A DNA stretch of 64,000 bases from UKL13-3 sp964392775 (GTDB lineage Bacteria; Bacteroidota; Bacteroidia; UKL13-3), in NCBI GenBank assembly GCA_964392775.1, contig CAYMRD010000011.1, forward strand, positions 1 through 64,000, read 5' to 3'. The notes under the pieces are model-generated. The model was not told where the DNA came from and did not search any database. It saw only the letters and a program-made list of their open reading frames with translations. Shown here in pieces: positions 17,655 through 26,427 of the stretch. The stretch's first letter is position 1, and each line of letters opens with the position of its first letter. The position numbers were made by a program, and so were the translations under genes.

Positions 17655-18524
17655 ATGAAAGTAAGAGTAGGAGGCGTCCCCGAGCATTTTAACCTTGCCT
17701 GGCATCTGGCCATTGAGCAAAACAAATTCAGCGAAAAAGGAATAAAGATTGACTGGAAAGATGTACCGGGAGGCACAGGCGCCATGTGTAAAGCGTTGCG
17801 TGATGCTGAACTGGATATTGCCATAGCTCTCACCGAAGGTGTGGTGAGTGATATCATGGCCGGAAACCCCAGTCGTATTGTTCAGTTTTATGTGAACTCA
17901 CCGCTTATCTGGGGCATTTTTGTGAATGCCCAATCCGGTATTCAGCATACAAATGAGATGGCCGGTAAAAAGTATGCTATCAGCAGGTATAAATCGGGTT
18001 CGCATCTGATGGCTTATGTACATGCCAAACAAACAGGACTTACGCTTTCGGATGAAGACTTTAAAGTGGTTGGGAATTTGGATGGAGCCCGTGAAGCATT
18101 GAACAAGGATGAAGCACAGTTGTTTATGTGGGAAAAATTTACCACCAAACCTTATGTTGATTCGGGTGAGTTTCGCAAAATAGGCGAGTGTCGCACTCCG
18201 TGGCCATGCTTTGTGATTGCGGTGCGTCAGGATTTTATTGAACATCATGAGTCGGTACTGACGGATATTCTATCCACTATCAACCTCTCTTGTCTGGTGC
18301 TTAAAAATAACAGCGAAGCACCTGCTTTAGTTGCCCAGCGTTATGGTATTAAACCCGAAGATGCCATGGAATGGTTTAAGGAATTGGAGTATGCCTGTCA
18401 TCCCGAAATCAATGAGCAACACATGCGTGGAATTCTTCATGAACTAAAAGAATTGCATATTATTGACCAGATTCCCACTTTAACCGATATTTGTTACGAG
18501 AAAAATTTGGAACTGACAGCATAG
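17655..18524 (+). CDS. Substrate-binding-protein-like protein (PBP2, Ca3427-like), cytoplasmic
   Basis: The ATG at 17655 gives a 289-residue protein beginning MKVRVGGVPEHFNLAWHLAI. The longer frame starts inside the repeat element and is rejected. The pattern KVRVGGVPEHF, then GTGAMCKALRDAELDIAIALTEG, fits the type 2 periplasmic-binding fold of the Ca3427-like group (NMT1/THI5 relatives). There is no signal peptide or lipobox and no ABC permease or ATPase nearby. It is therefore unlikely to be a transport receptor and may bind a cytoplasmic ligand. The hydroxylase gene follows after 14 nt. Confidence 0.75.
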   Translation: MKVRVGGVPEHFNLAWHLAIEQNKFSEKGIKIDWKDVPGGTGAMCKALRDAELDIAIALTEGVVSDIMAGNPSRIVQFYVNSPLIWGIFVNAQSGIQHTNEMAGKKYAISRYKSGSHLMAYVHAKQTGLTLSDEDFKVVGNLDGAREALNKDEAQLFMWEKFTTKPYVDSGEFRKIGECRTPWPCFVIAVRQDFIEHHESVLTDILSTINLSCLVLKNNSEAPALVAQRYGIKPEDAMEWFKELEYACHPEINEQHMRGILHELKELHIIDQIPTLTDICYEKNLELTA

Positions 18525-18538
18525 ACTTTTATCCCGAT

Positions 18539-19114
18539 ATGAAATACGTAAAAAAAGAAGGACAAGGAACATTGTTTAGGTATAAATGGCTTGAGGTATT
18601 TACCAAAACCAATCCACTTATTCATGTAATCACTTATGGGACGGCAGCCGGGATTTTTTTGTACCTGAACGAACAGGATGTTAAAACAACAGTTTTGTTG
18701 TTTGTTGCAGGGGGCTTTATCTGGACTTTGGTTGAATATATCATGCACCGTTTTTTGTTTCATATCAAGGAAAGTAATTTTCAATATGTGATTCATGGTG
18801 TGCACCACGAATACCCGCGTGATAAGGAAAGACTGATGATGCCTCCGGTTCCGGGAACTTTACTGGTGCTTATCTTTTATGGTATCTGGTATGTATTGCT
18901 GCGCGATTTCACTCCGGCCTTTATGTGTGGATTTGTAATCGGTTATATGATGTATACCTTTATCCATTATATGGTGCATGCTTACAAGCCGGTAAAGCCC
19001 ATTAAGTTTTTTTGGGCGCATCACCACAAGCACCATAATCCCATGTATGAAAACAAAGCATTCGGTGTTTCAACCGATTTGTGGGACCGGGTGTTTGGAA
19101 CCATGCCGAAGTGA
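18539..19114 (+). CDS. Fatty acid hydroxylase/sterol desaturase superfamily membrane protein
   Basis: The ATG at 18539 gives 191 residues. The histidine clusters of the di-iron membrane hydroxylases are all present: HRFLFH, HGVHHEYP, HYMVHAY and HHHKHHN. They sit around four hydrophobic segments, as in FA2H-type fatty acid 2-hydroxylases. In Bacteroidota such enzymes are candidates for hydroxylating acyl chains of sphingolipids or aminolipids; the substrate here is inferred only. It is followed at once by a terminator (19113) that overlaps its stop codon. Confidence 0.87.
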   Translation: MKYVKKEGQGTLFRYKWLEVFTKTNPLIHVITYGTAAGIFLYLNEQDVKTTVLLFVAGGFIWTLVEYIMHRFLFHIKESNFQYVIHGVHHEYPRDKERLMMPPVPGTLLVLIFYGIWYVLLRDFTPAFMCGFVIGYMMYTFIHYMVHAYKPVKPIKFFWAHHHKHHNPMYENKAFGVSTDLWDRVFGTMPK

Positions 19115-19136
19115 CGCCATTTATGGCGTCTTTTTT
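19113..19136 (+). terminator. Rho-independent terminator after the hydroxylase gene
   Basis: GACGCCA-TTTA-TGGCGTC followed by six T residues. The stem begins inside the stop codon of the hydroxylase and separates it from the convergent DUF2911 gene. Confidence 0.88.
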
Positions 19137-19148
19137 ATATAATAACGA

Positions 19149-19700
19149 TTACTCAACCGTAATCGGAACCGTAACCATGGTTTGGTCCCAGTGCAAAACC
19201 ATATTCAAATGTGTGGAATCAACAGTATTTAACTCCAGATGGAACTGTTCGGCTAAAGGAGCATCATTAGAGGCGGCTACAGTGGTTTTAACCACATCCA
19301 TTTCGGGCTCAGGTGCAGGCATACCCCAACGGTCGAAATCGGAGTTGAGTACAATTTGCCACGAGTCTTTATCCGGGTATGCATATAAACTGTATTTACC
19401 CGCTTTCAGGGGTTGGTCGTTTATAATCAGGTTTTTGGTGGTGCTAAAAAGTGTGGCCTCGTTGGCACCTACACGCCAGTATTTTCCATAAGGTTGCAAC
19501 GCTCCCGATTCTTCCGTACCAAAAATCAATCGTCCTTTTTTGTACGGCTGACAATAATTTACGGAGATATCGGCACCGCTTAAGCTAATGGTTACAACCG
19601 CAGCCGGACTATGGCTTTTGGTATAGTATCTCAACCACGTAAGCAATGCGATAAGTGCAATAAGCGTAAGTCCGATGGTAATAAGTACTTTCTTTTTCAT
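19149..19700 (-). CDS. DUF2911 domain-containing membrane-anchored protein
   Basis: 183 residues. An N-terminal anchor (VLITIGLTLIALIALLTWL, residues 5-23) is followed by a periplasmic DUF2911 domain. Its hallmarks are VTISLSGADISVNYCQPYKKGR, GKYWRVGANEATLFSTTKNLIINDQPLKAGKYSLYAYP and the terminal WDQTMVTVPI. The domain is common in Bacteroidota; its function is not established. It is convergent with the hydroxylase gene. Confidence 0.85.
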   Translation of the reverse strand: MKKKVLITIGLTLIALIALLTWLRYYTKSHSPAAVVTISLSGADISVNYCQPYKKGRLIFGTEESGALQPYGKYWRVGANEATLFSTTKNLIINDQPLKAGKYSLYAYPDKDSWQIVLNSDFDRWGMPAPEPEMDVVKTTVAASNDAPLAEQFHLELNTVDSTHLNMVLHWDQTMVTVPITVE

Positions 19701-19773
19701 ATACTATGATTTAGAGGTTTTAAGATACGCAACTGCAATTTATTCAATCTGAGTCTTATTCAAAGCATTTGTT

Positions 19774-20292
19774 TCAAATTTTCGAAAGCTGCTTTTTTAT
19801 CTTGCGGGCGCTCGAAGCAAGAGCCGGAGAGGTATGCAACAAGGCATCGTCAACGGTAAGCATCAACTCATGCTTTAACTCCGGGAACTGGACAACAATC
19901 TCCCCCATAACCTGCATCGAAAAGGCTCTGATGGCACCGGCTTCATGAGGATTACGTAGAAAAAGACAACATTGGTCGAATACTTCACCTAATATTTCTT
20001 CTTCGGGCAAGTGTTCGCGCCAGATGCGCAGAATATTCCGCTTCACCGCATCGTGAACAGTAGGTTTAGATAGTGTTAAGAGAAGTTGGTGCTGGTAAGG
20101 TTTCATCCACTGAGGATGGTCGATGGCTATATAGGAAAAAGGCCACGAGGCCCGCTGGGCAAGTTCAACATCATTTGATTGTACATAGGATACCAGTTCC
20201 GCAAATGAGGCAATATCATCCCCCACAAAAGCAATGATGCGATCCTTTTGTTTCTTGCTGTGTTCCTCCATCAAGAGGTTTTTAAGGTTCAT
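19774..20292 (-). CDS. Hypothetical alpha-helical (HEAT-like) protein
   Basis: 172 residues, cytoplasmic, almost wholly helical. Pairs of amphipathic helices (FAELVSYVQSNDVELAQRASWPFSYIAI, VHDAVKRNILRIWRE, EAGAIRAFSMQVMGEIVVQF, LKHELMLTVDDALLH) repeat about every 35-40 residues, as in HEAT/ARM scaffolds. I do not recognise a named family. The start at 20292 is supported by TATATTTG on the minus strand only 4 nt upstream, predicting a leaderless mRNA. Confidence 0.7.
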   Translation of the reverse strand: MNLKNLLMEEHSKKQKDRIIAFVGDDIASFAELVSYVQSNDVELAQRASWPFSYIAIDHPQWMKPYQHQLLLTLSKPTVHDAVKRNILRIWREHLPEEEILGEVFDQCCLFLRNPHEAGAIRAFSMQVMGEIVVQFPELKHELMLTVDDALLHTSPALASSARKIKKQLSKI

Positions 20293-20296
20293 CGAA

Positions 20297-20304
20297 CAAA
20301 TATA
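20297..20304 (-). promoter_or_regulatory. Promoter TATATTTG, 4 nt from the start codon (leaderless)
   Basis: Perfect TAnnTTTG on the minus strand, separated from the ATG at 20292 by TTCG. The expected transcription start falls on or next to the A of the ATG. Confidence 0.6.
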
Positions 20305-20342
20305 ATCAGCGGTGAAAAGAAACAGAGGAAGTATAAATCAAA

Positions 20343-20350
20343 TATATTCG
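20343..20350 (+). promoter_or_regulatory. -7 element TATATTCG for pepT
   Basis: TAnnTTCG variant of the Bacteroidota -7 consensus, 19 nt upstream of the pepT ATG. Confidence 0.5.
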
Positions 20351-20369
20351 CGGACATATTTTAGAAACC

Positions 20370-21626
20370 ATGACAGCTAAACACACTATAGACGCTCAAT
20401 CACTGACAGAACGTTTTTGTCGCTATGTACAAATTGATACACAGGCCGACCCCAACTCACCTACCTGCCCAAGCACCGAAAAACAAAAGGACTTAGGCCG
20501 TTTATTGGTAAAGGAATTATTGGAACTGGGTATCAGCGATGCGCATTTGGATGAGAACGGATATGTGTATGCAACCATTCCGGCTACTACCGATAAGAAG
20601 GTTCCTGTTATTTGTTTTTGCTCGCACATGGATACGTCACCTGATTGTACCGGAACGAATGTGAAGCCCATCATGCACCGCAATTATCAGGGTGGAAATA
20701 TTGTATTACCTGCCGATACAAAGATTGTGTTGAAACCGGAAGAGCATCCTGATTTGAAAACCCAAACCGGGAATGATATTATAACGGCTGACGGAACAAC
20801 CTTGCTTGGAGCGGATAACAAGTCAGGGGTTGCCGAGATTATGGAAGCTGCACGTTATCTGGTGCAACATCCCGAAGTAAAGCATGGAACCATTCGTATT
20901 TTGTTTACACCTGATGAAGAAATCGGAAGAGGCGTGGATAAGGTTAATATGAAAAAGCTGGCTGCCGATTTTGGCTATACCATGGACGGTGAAACGGCCG
21001 GGCATCTGGAGGATGAAACCTTTAGTGCCGATGGTGTTACGATTGCCATTGATGGCGTTCCTGTCCATCCGGGATTTGCCAAAAATAAAATGGAAAGCGC
21101 TATCAAAATCGCGTCTGATATTGTTGCTGCTTTGCCTAAAGATTCCCTGTCGCCCGAAACCACCGAAAACAAAGAGCCTTTTATGCATCCCACCTCCATT
21201 TCAGGCACTCTGGATAAAGCTGAACTTAAATTCATTATTCGTGCTTTTGATACGCAAATCCTTGTGGATATTGAGAATCAGTTGAAAGGAATTACGGAGC
21301 AGGTAATGAAAGGATATCCAAACAGTACCTTTACGTTTACAGTTCAGGAGCAATACCGGAACATGAAACTGGTTTTGGATGAGCATCCTCAGGTGAGTGA
21401 ATACGCACTCGAAGCCATTGCCCGTACCGGACTTAAAGCCGAACGCACCAGTATCAGAGGCGGAACGGATGGAAGCCGTCTTTCATTTATGGGATTGCCA
21501 TGCCCGAATATTTTTGCCGGAGAACACGCCTTTCACGGAAAATACGAATGGACTTCGGTTCAGGATATGGCCAAAGCAACTGAAACCATTATTCATTTGG
21601 TTGAAATCTGGGAAGAAAAAAGCTGA
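20370..21626 (+). CDS. pepT: Peptidase T (tripeptide aminopeptidase)
   Basis: A cytoplasmic M20 zinc aminopeptidase releasing the N-terminal residue of tripeptides. The 418 residues equal the family length of about 410. Visible landmarks are the early RYVQIDTQADP, the first metal site FCSHMDTSPD, the bridging Asp in GADNKSGVAEI, the general-base pair PDEEIGRGVD, and the C-terminal metal His in GEHAFHGKYEW. The dimerisation domain interrupts the catalytic domain in the usual place, about residues 215-330. It is a single-gene unit, convergent with the acetyltransferase gene. Confidence 0.95.
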   Translation: MTAKHTIDAQSLTERFCRYVQIDTQADPNSPTCPSTEKQKDLGRLLVKELLELGISDAHLDENGYVYATIPATTDKKVPVICFCSHMDTSPDCTGTNVKPIMHRNYQGGNIVLPADTKIVLKPEEHPDLKTQTGNDIITADGTTLLGADNKSGVAEIMEAARYLVQHPEVKHGTIRILFTPDEEIGRGVDKVNMKKLAADFGYTMDGETAGHLEDETFSADGVTIAIDGVPVHPGFAKNKMESAIKIASDIVAALPKDSLSPETTENKEPFMHPTSISGTLDKAELKFIIRAFDTQILVDIENQLKGITEQVMKGYPNSTFTFTVQEQYRNMKLVLDEHPQVSEYALEAIARTGLKAERTSIRGGTDGSRLSFMGLPCPNIFAGEHAFHGKYEWTSVQDMAKATETIIHLVEIWEEKS

Positions 21627-21654
21627 ACCGTAAAGTGGTTGAAGCGAGTTTGCG

Positions 21655-21936
21655 CTACCATAACACATCAGCATAAGCAGGTGTTTTATCAAATATAGCT
21701 TTGGCAAACGGGCAGAGAGGAGTTATTTTAAAGCCTTTTTCACGGGCAAAGGCTATGGCTGCTTCGAGCAATTGTTTGCCCGCACCTTTTCCTTTTAAAA
21801 GATCCGACACTTCGGTATGGTCGATGATAAAACGATTGTTGCCAGCCCAAACATAGGTCATTTCGGCTACGCGCCTGTTTTCAAGCTCAATGTAAAAGGC
21901 TCCTTTTTGACCGTTGTCTTTGTGTTGTACGTTCAT
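21655..21936 (-). CDS. GNAT-type N-acetyltransferase (NATD1/YidJ-like)
   Basis: From the ATG at 21936 the product is 93 residues (MNVQHKDNGQKGAF), the usual size of the small NATD1-like acetyltransferases. The longer frame from 22002 adds a Tyr-rich leader with no homologous look. The acetyl-CoA motif appears as LLKGKGAGKQLLEAAIAFAREKGFKITPLCPFA. The substrate is unknown. It converges on pepT with 28 bp between the stop codons. Confidence 0.85.
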   Translation of the reverse strand: MNVQHKDNGQKGAFYIELENRRVAEMTYVWAGNNRFIIDHTEVSDLLKGKGAGKQLLEAAIAFAREKGFKITPLCPFAKAIFDKTPAYADVLW

Positions 21937-22052
21937 TTTTTTTGAGTAAAAGTATAAAATATTTCGATAGGGGCTATATCTTCTGTATAATACCGGAAGC
22001 ATATCTGTAACAGCCCGATTACATTGGACTAAACAGCTATTGCACCGGCATT

Positions 22053-22076
22053 ATACCATTGTTATAAAAATGGTAT
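22053..22076. promoter_or_regulatory. 24-bp near-perfect palindrome upstream of the histidine kinase gene
   Basis: ATACCATT, an 8-bp AT-rich centre, and AATGGTAT make a symmetric site centred about 77 bp before the kinase start codon, in the interval between divergent genes. The symmetry and position suit an operator, but no regulator can be assigned. No T tract follows, so it is not a terminator. Confidence 0.35.
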
Positions 22077-22140
22077 TGGTATTACATGCATCATTAGAAT
22101 TTGGTTGAAGCAATAAACAAGAGTAAATTGTGTGACTTGA

Positions 22141-24615
22141 ATGAAAAGTAAATTATCCATTGATACGGTATTTGTTTCGGCCAAGGGAAAGGTATTACTG
22201 GCTCTTTTAACGGTAGTGCTTGCCGTATCATTGTCGTGGGTAATCATACATACCGTTTTTAAAGAAACGCAGCAGGCTGTGGTTAAGTTAACGACACCCA
22301 ATAAGCGCCTCGCGTTGATTGACAACTTATATTACTCTATTCATCAGTTAAATCAGTTTCAGTACAATGAAGTTGGGAGTAAATCCAAACAATCCATTAC
22401 TGATTTGTCGAAAGTGTTCAATCATATTCAGGGGCAGCTTGATTCGCTGGCATTGTATACTCAGGACAACAGCAGTTCGATAGCCGGAATTGATTCCTTA
22501 AAACGGTTGATTCAACACCACAAAATTGTGTATGTCCGTTACCTTAAACTTAAAACGAATGTTGTAAAAAATAATCAGTTTAAACGGAATATTGATCTGC
22601 TCACCAGATTACTTTTGGCCAATTCTCAAAAATCCGATACAAATGTTGTTACATCCAGCAGTAAAACCATAACCATATTAGAATCGGTACCTGTCGAAAA
22701 TCAATCATCCAAAACTCAAATGGGTATTTTGTTTGATAAAATATTTGGCAAGAAGAAGGGCAAACAAGACCCTCAAAAAACGGTAATAGAGGAAAGTAAT
22801 ACCAAAATTGATACAATCTCCCGTTCTCAGCAGGATAGTATCCAGAGGGTAATAATGAAGCAGCTTTCAGAATGGACTACCGAGCAACAGAGGCGTACCT
22901 ATCAGTTTGTCAATAAGGAGAAACTGCTGCTTGAGTCGGGCAATCAACTGCTGGCAAGCATTTATGTTATATTATCTGAAATCAAACAATCGGAGGCTCA
23001 CGCCATTTATACAGAAAGTAAACAGGCCGCCAGTACACTACAGCATGGGGTGTTCAGGTTCAATGTTATTATGGTCGTTTTTTTTATCATCATCGGAGTG
23101 CTTTCATTGCTTATTTTGTTTGATATAACGCGCAGCAATACTTACCGTAAAGAACTGCAAATTGCTAAAGATGATGCAGAGCAGGCTGCTGTTGCCAAAC
23201 AACGGTTTCTGGCCAATATGAGCCATGAGATTCGTAACCCGTTACAGGCGATAATCGGTTTTACGGAGCAGAGTAAACAGCATACCAATACAGATGAAAA
23301 TATTGAAGCCATTTATCAGTCATCATTACACTTAATGCAAGTGGTAAATGAGGTTCTTGATTACAGCCGTATTGCATCAGGCAAGGTGTCCATCACACAT
23401 GCTCCTTTTGATTTGTTTCATTTAATAACGGAACTGGAGCAGGCGTTTAAAGTGTCGGGCAAGGATAAAAACTTTGTATTTACGGTTTCACACAATGTAG
23501 CACCCGGTACTTATTATACAGGAGATGTATTCCGGTTAAAACAAATATTGTATAACCTGTTGGGCAATGCATTTAAGTTTACCGAAAAGGGTGAAGTACA
23601 ATTGCAAATTGATATTGAGCCGGGAGAAGACGGTAATAACCAGATTGCGTTTATTGTTACAGATACCGGCATAGGAATGAATGAGCAACAGTTGGAAAAA
23701 GTCTTTAATGAGTTTGAACAGGGAACAGGTGATATAGCAAACCATTACGGGGGAACCGGGTTGGGGCTTACCATTACCAAAGAGCTGGTTCAGGCAATGA
23801 ACGGAGTGCTGGATGTTAAAAGTGAGTTGAATAAGGGTTCTGTATTCAGAGTGTTGTTTCAGTTACCTGAATCCGAATCGGGAGAAGCGGATAGTATACC
23901 GGTGGTAACAGCAGGAGAGAAGCTTTCTTTTGAGAAAGTATGGGTTACGGATGATGACGCGTTTATCCGAAAAGTGTGTGAAGGCATTTTTGAAAAACAT
24001 GGGATTGAGCATCGTGTTTTCTCATCGGCAGCCGAATTGCTTGCAACACATCCCGAGAAAAAAATGCCGTTGTTTTTGGTTGATATCAGGATGAAGGATA
24101 TGAATGGAGTGGAGTTGTGCAAAGAAATCAGGCAACGTTCCCCAAATGCAATAGTAGTAGCTGTAACAGCACAAGCTTTGCCTGAAGAGCAACAGTATAT
24201 TTTAGATAGCGGGTTTGATGATATTTTAACCAAGCCCTTTACGGAATCTGATTTACTAAGAAAAATCAGCAGGTTTAACGAAGTAGCATACGACTTAACA
24301 ACACTCAGGCAATTCTCAATGAATGATGATGCTTTGGTTGCTGAAAATATCCAATCCTTTATTGATGAGACACGACAGGATATAGCTGATTTGAAAGCAT
24401 ACTTGCGGCAACCGGATAAAACGGCCTGCTATGAAGTGTTACACAGGGTTGCGGGCCGCCTGGGGTTGGCAGGCGCGGAAAAACTGGGAAGAACATGTAG
24501 AATATTGGAGGTTGAATTGGATAAGGCTGATTCTTTTGAACCGTTTACGATACGGATTAATAACGTAATCAAAGAACTGAATATATTATTGTTTCAACTG
24601 CAAAACGAAACTTAA
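22141..24615 (+). CDS. Hybrid sensor histidine kinase with receiver and HPt domains
   Basis: 824 residues. Two transmembrane helices (about 18-40 and 305-330) bracket a periplasmic sensor region of about 260 residues of unknown type, rich in Ser/Thr/Lys and partly coiled coil. Then come HisKA with phospho-acceptor H362 in NMSHEIRNPLQ, and HATPase with N, G1 and G2 boxes (LYNLLGNAFKFTE, DTGIGM, GGTGLGL). A receiver domain follows with D648 in LVDIRMKD, and a C-terminal HPt domain with H768 in LHRVAGRLG. The full phosphorelay H-D-H is thus within one protein, and the final partner is probably a separate regulator. The convergent NtrC-family gene, whose stop overlaps this one by four bases, is the obvious candidate. 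Confidence 0.93.
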   Translation: MKSKLSIDTVFVSAKGKVLLALLTVVLAVSLSWVIIHTVFKETQQAVVKLTTPNKRLALIDNLYYSIHQLNQFQYNEVGSKSKQSITDLSKVFNHIQGQLDSLALYTQDNSSSIAGIDSLKRLIQHHKIVYVRYLKLKTNVVKNNQFKRNIDLLTRLLLANSQKSDTNVVTSSSKTITILESVPVENQSSKTQMGILFDKIFGKKKGKQDPQKTVIEESNTKIDTISRSQQDSIQRVIMKQLSEWTTEQQRRTYQFVNKEKLLLESGNQLLASIYVILSEIKQSEAHAIYTESKQAASTLQHGVFRFNVIMVVFFIIIGVLSLLILFDITRSNTYRKELQIAKDDAEQAAVAKQRFLANMSHEIRNPLQAIIGFTEQSKQHTNTDENIEAIYQSSLHLMQVVNEVLDYSRIASGKVSITHAPFDLFHLITELEQAFKVSGKDKNFVFTVSHNVAPGTYYTGDVFRLKQILYNLLGNAFKFTEKGEVQLQIDIEPGEDGNNQIAFIVTDTGIGMNEQQLEKVFNEFEQGTGDIANHYGGTGLGLTITKELVQAMNGVLDVKSELNKGSVFRVLFQLPESESGEADSIPVVTAGEKLSFEKVWVTDDDAFIRKVCEGIFEKHGIEHRVFSSAAELLATHPEKKMPLFLVDIRMKDMNGVELCKEIRQRSPNAIVVAVTAQALPEEQQYILDSGFDDILTKPFTESDLLRKISRFNEVAYDLTTLRQFSMNDDALVAENIQSFIDETRQDIADLKAYLRQPDKTACYEVLHRVAGRLGLAGAEKLGRTCRILEVELDKADSFEPFTIRINNVIKELNILLFQLQNET

Positions 24616-25943
24616 AGATTGTACTTCTCCATTTTATTGTACAGGGTTTTGCGGTCAATATTCAATAAACGTGCGGCTTTTGTTTTATTGTATTTAACGG
24701 CAGTCAATGTTTTTTCAATAAGTTTTTTCTCAGTTAATTCCTGAATGGCTTTGAGGTTGGTATCATTAGCTGTTGCTGTATGAACAGGCTCCGAAAGTAT
24801 ATCTTTCATTTCCATTGGAAGCACATCAACTTCGATGATTTCCGTTTTGGATAATAAAACCGATCGTCTTATTACATTCTTCAGTTCGCGCAAATTACCC
24901 GGCCAATCATAAGCTTCAAATATGGCCGATACCTCCGGAGAAATTCCTAGTATATTTTTGGATAATTCAGCATTTGCCTGCTCAATAAAATGCTTAATAA
25001 ACAGATGGAGATCATCCAGCCGTTCGCGCAGGGAGGGGGTGGATATTGAAAATTCATTGAGTCGATGGAATAAATCTTCCCGGAATGTTCCGGCCCTGAC
25101 ACTGTTTTGCAGGTCGTTGTTGGTGGCAACAATCAGTCTCACATCCGTTTTGACGGAATCAAGGCTGCCCACAGGCTGAATGATTTTTTCCTGTAATGCC
25201 CTTAATAACTTCACCTGGGTTTCGTAGCTTAAGTTTCCTATTTCATCTAAAAAAAGAGTTCCTCCGTTGGCAAATTCAAATTGTCCTTTCTTGGCTTGAA
25301 CAGCTCCTGTAAAAGCGCCTTTTGCATGACCGAAAAGCTCACTTGATGCCAGTTCGTTCGATAAGGCTCCGCAGTCGATGGCAACAAAAGGTTTGGATGC
25401 CCTGCTGCTCAATGCATGAATGGTTTTGGCAACATACTCTTTACCCGTTCCGCTTTCACCCTGAATAATAACCGCCATGTTAGTCGGGGCAACCAGTTCT
25501 ATATATTCATGAAGCTTTTGGGCTGTGCTGCTTTCCCCGTGTACTTGTTTAATGGAGGTACGCTGAGGTGTCATTTCCTCTTTGGGGTTAAGAGCTTCGG
25601 CAATAACCATCAGCATCTCATCCGGATTAACCGGCTTGGTGATATAGTCGAATGCTCCATTTTGCATACTGCGAACGGCTGTCCTGATATCATGAAATCC
25701 CGTCATGATGATAAAAGGAGTTGCAATACCTTTGTTTCGCAGGTGCTTTAACAGATCCAATCCGTTTCCGTCAGGTAACCTGTAATCAGAAATAACAATA
25801 TCGGCACTGTTTTCTGCCAGCAGAGCAAGTCCGTTTTTGTATGTTCCCGAAGTTTGAACAGTAAACCCCTGTCTGGATAAAAAGGATGATAACATGTTGG
25901 CAAAGGCCATATCATCTTCTATAATAAGAATGGACTTCTTCAT
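24612..25943 (-). CDS. Sigma-54-dependent response regulator, NtrC family
   Basis: The ATG at 25943 gives 443 residues. A receiver domain (KKSILIIEDDMAF, phospho-Asp in VISDYRLPDGNG, Lys in ITKPVNPDE) is followed by the AAA+ domain. That has Walker A GESGTGKE, the sigma-54 contact loop KGAFTGAVQ, Walker B LFLDEIGN, and R-finger region FREDLFHRLN. A Fis-type helix-turn-helix ends the protein (NKTKAARLLNIDRKTLYNKM). Every part needed to activate sigma-54 RNA polymerase is intact. It is convergent with the hybrid kinase and transcribed from TATATTCG at 25992. The longer frame, which starts in that promoter, is rejected. Confidence 0.94.
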   Translation of the reverse strand: MKKSILIIEDDMAFANMLSSFLSRQGFTVQTSGTYKNGLALLAENSADIVISDYRLPDGNGLDLLKHLRNKGIATPFIIMTGFHDIRTAVRSMQNGAFDYITKPVNPDEMLMVIAEALNPKEEMTPQRTSIKQVHGESSTAQKLHEYIELVAPTNMAVIIQGESGTGKEYVAKTIHALSSRASKPFVAIDCGALSNELASSELFGHAKGAFTGAVQAKKGQFEFANGGTLFLDEIGNLSYETQVKLLRALQEKIIQPVGSLDSVKTDVRLIVATNNDLQNSVRAGTFREDLFHRLNEFSISTPSLRERLDDLHLFIKHFIEQANAELSKNILGISPEVSAIFEAYDWPGNLRELKNVIRRSVLLSKTEIIEVDVLPMEMKDILSEPVHTATANDTNLKAIQELTEKKLIEKTLTAVKYNKTKAARLLNIDRKTLYNKMEKYNL

Positions 25944-25991
25944 GTAAAATGGGTTAACTGTTTCAGGTTTATATGTGCAGGTAAACTGTTT

Positions 25992-25999
25992 CGAATATA
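25992..25999 (-). promoter_or_regulatory. -7 element TATATTCG for the NtrC-family regulator
   Basis: TAnnTTCG on the minus strand, 48 nt upstream of the ATG at 25943 and just downstream of the terminator of the PepSY-like gene. Transcription from here would exclude the longer frame. Confidence 0.5.
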
Positions 26000-26001
26000 A
26001 C

Positions 26002-26033
26002 AAAAAAGCCGGGGATAAATCCCCAGCCTTTTT
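26002..26033 (-). terminator. Terminator between the PepSY-like gene and the regulator gene
   Basis: A strong G+C stem (GGCTGGGGAT/ATCCCCGGC on the minus strand) with a T run on either side. It is placed to end the minus-strand transcript of 26064-26381, and is potentially bidirectional. Confidence 0.8.
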
Positions 26034-26063
26034 AACCTATGAAACTTATGAAGCCTTCAGTAA

Positions 26064-26381
26064 TTAATCTACTTTTTTACCTTCTTTATCTAATTTTACA
26101 ACAACAGATTTCTCTTCTTGTTTTAATTCAATTTCGTAGTACTCTGAGTTTTCAGATTTTACTAAACTGGCTTGAGAAAAGTTCCAACCTTTGTATTCAT
26201 CAGCTTCTAAGGCTTTACGAACAGTTTCAGGTAGTTCTTCAGGTTTCACAGGTGTTTTGTCGGAGGTTAACGTGGTACTTGTTGAAATGGCAGTTTCAGT
26301 CACTGTTGCAGATGTTTGCGCTTCAGCGGCAATAGCTCCGAATAAAAATGGTGCTAATGTAATGATGATCATTTTTTTCAT
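26064..26381 (-). CDS. Small secreted PepSY-like protein
   Basis: From the ATG at 26381 the protein is 105 residues, with signal peptide MKKMIIITLAPFLFGAIAAEA, a Thr-rich linker and one domain of about 60 residues. That domain (LPETVRKALEADEYKGWNFSQASLVKSENSEYYEIELKQEEKSVVVKLDKEGKKV) has the helix-plus-sheet pattern of PepSY-like periplasmic domains. Function unknown; related folds inhibit proteases or sense envelope conditions. It lies upstream of the NtrC-family gene on the same strand, but a terminator separates them. Two sigma-54-like sites lie upstream (26411-26427 and 26481-26488), so it could be a target of that regulator. Confidence 0.75.
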   Translation of the reverse strand: MKKMIIITLAPFLFGAIAAEAQTSATVTETAISTSTTLTSDKTPVKPEELPETVRKALEADEYKGWNFSQASLVKSENSEYYEIELKQEEKSVVVKLDKEGKKVD

Positions 26382-26410
26382 GTTGTTATGATTTGGTTTG
26401 ACCACCTTAT

Positions 26411-26427
26411 ACCAATCTCTTTGCCAA
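26411..26427 (-). promoter_or_regulatory. Possible sigma-54 promoter upstream of the PepSY-like gene
   Basis: On the minus strand TTGGCAAAGAGATTGGT fits TTGGCACR-N4-TTGCT with two mismatches. One is in the invariant -12 GC, which reads GG. It lies 30 bp before the ATG at 26381. A second -24-like half, TTGGCACA, lies at 26481-26488 but has a poor -12. The rest of the interval 26406-26752 holds only the ABC-F promoter. Confidence 0.3.
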
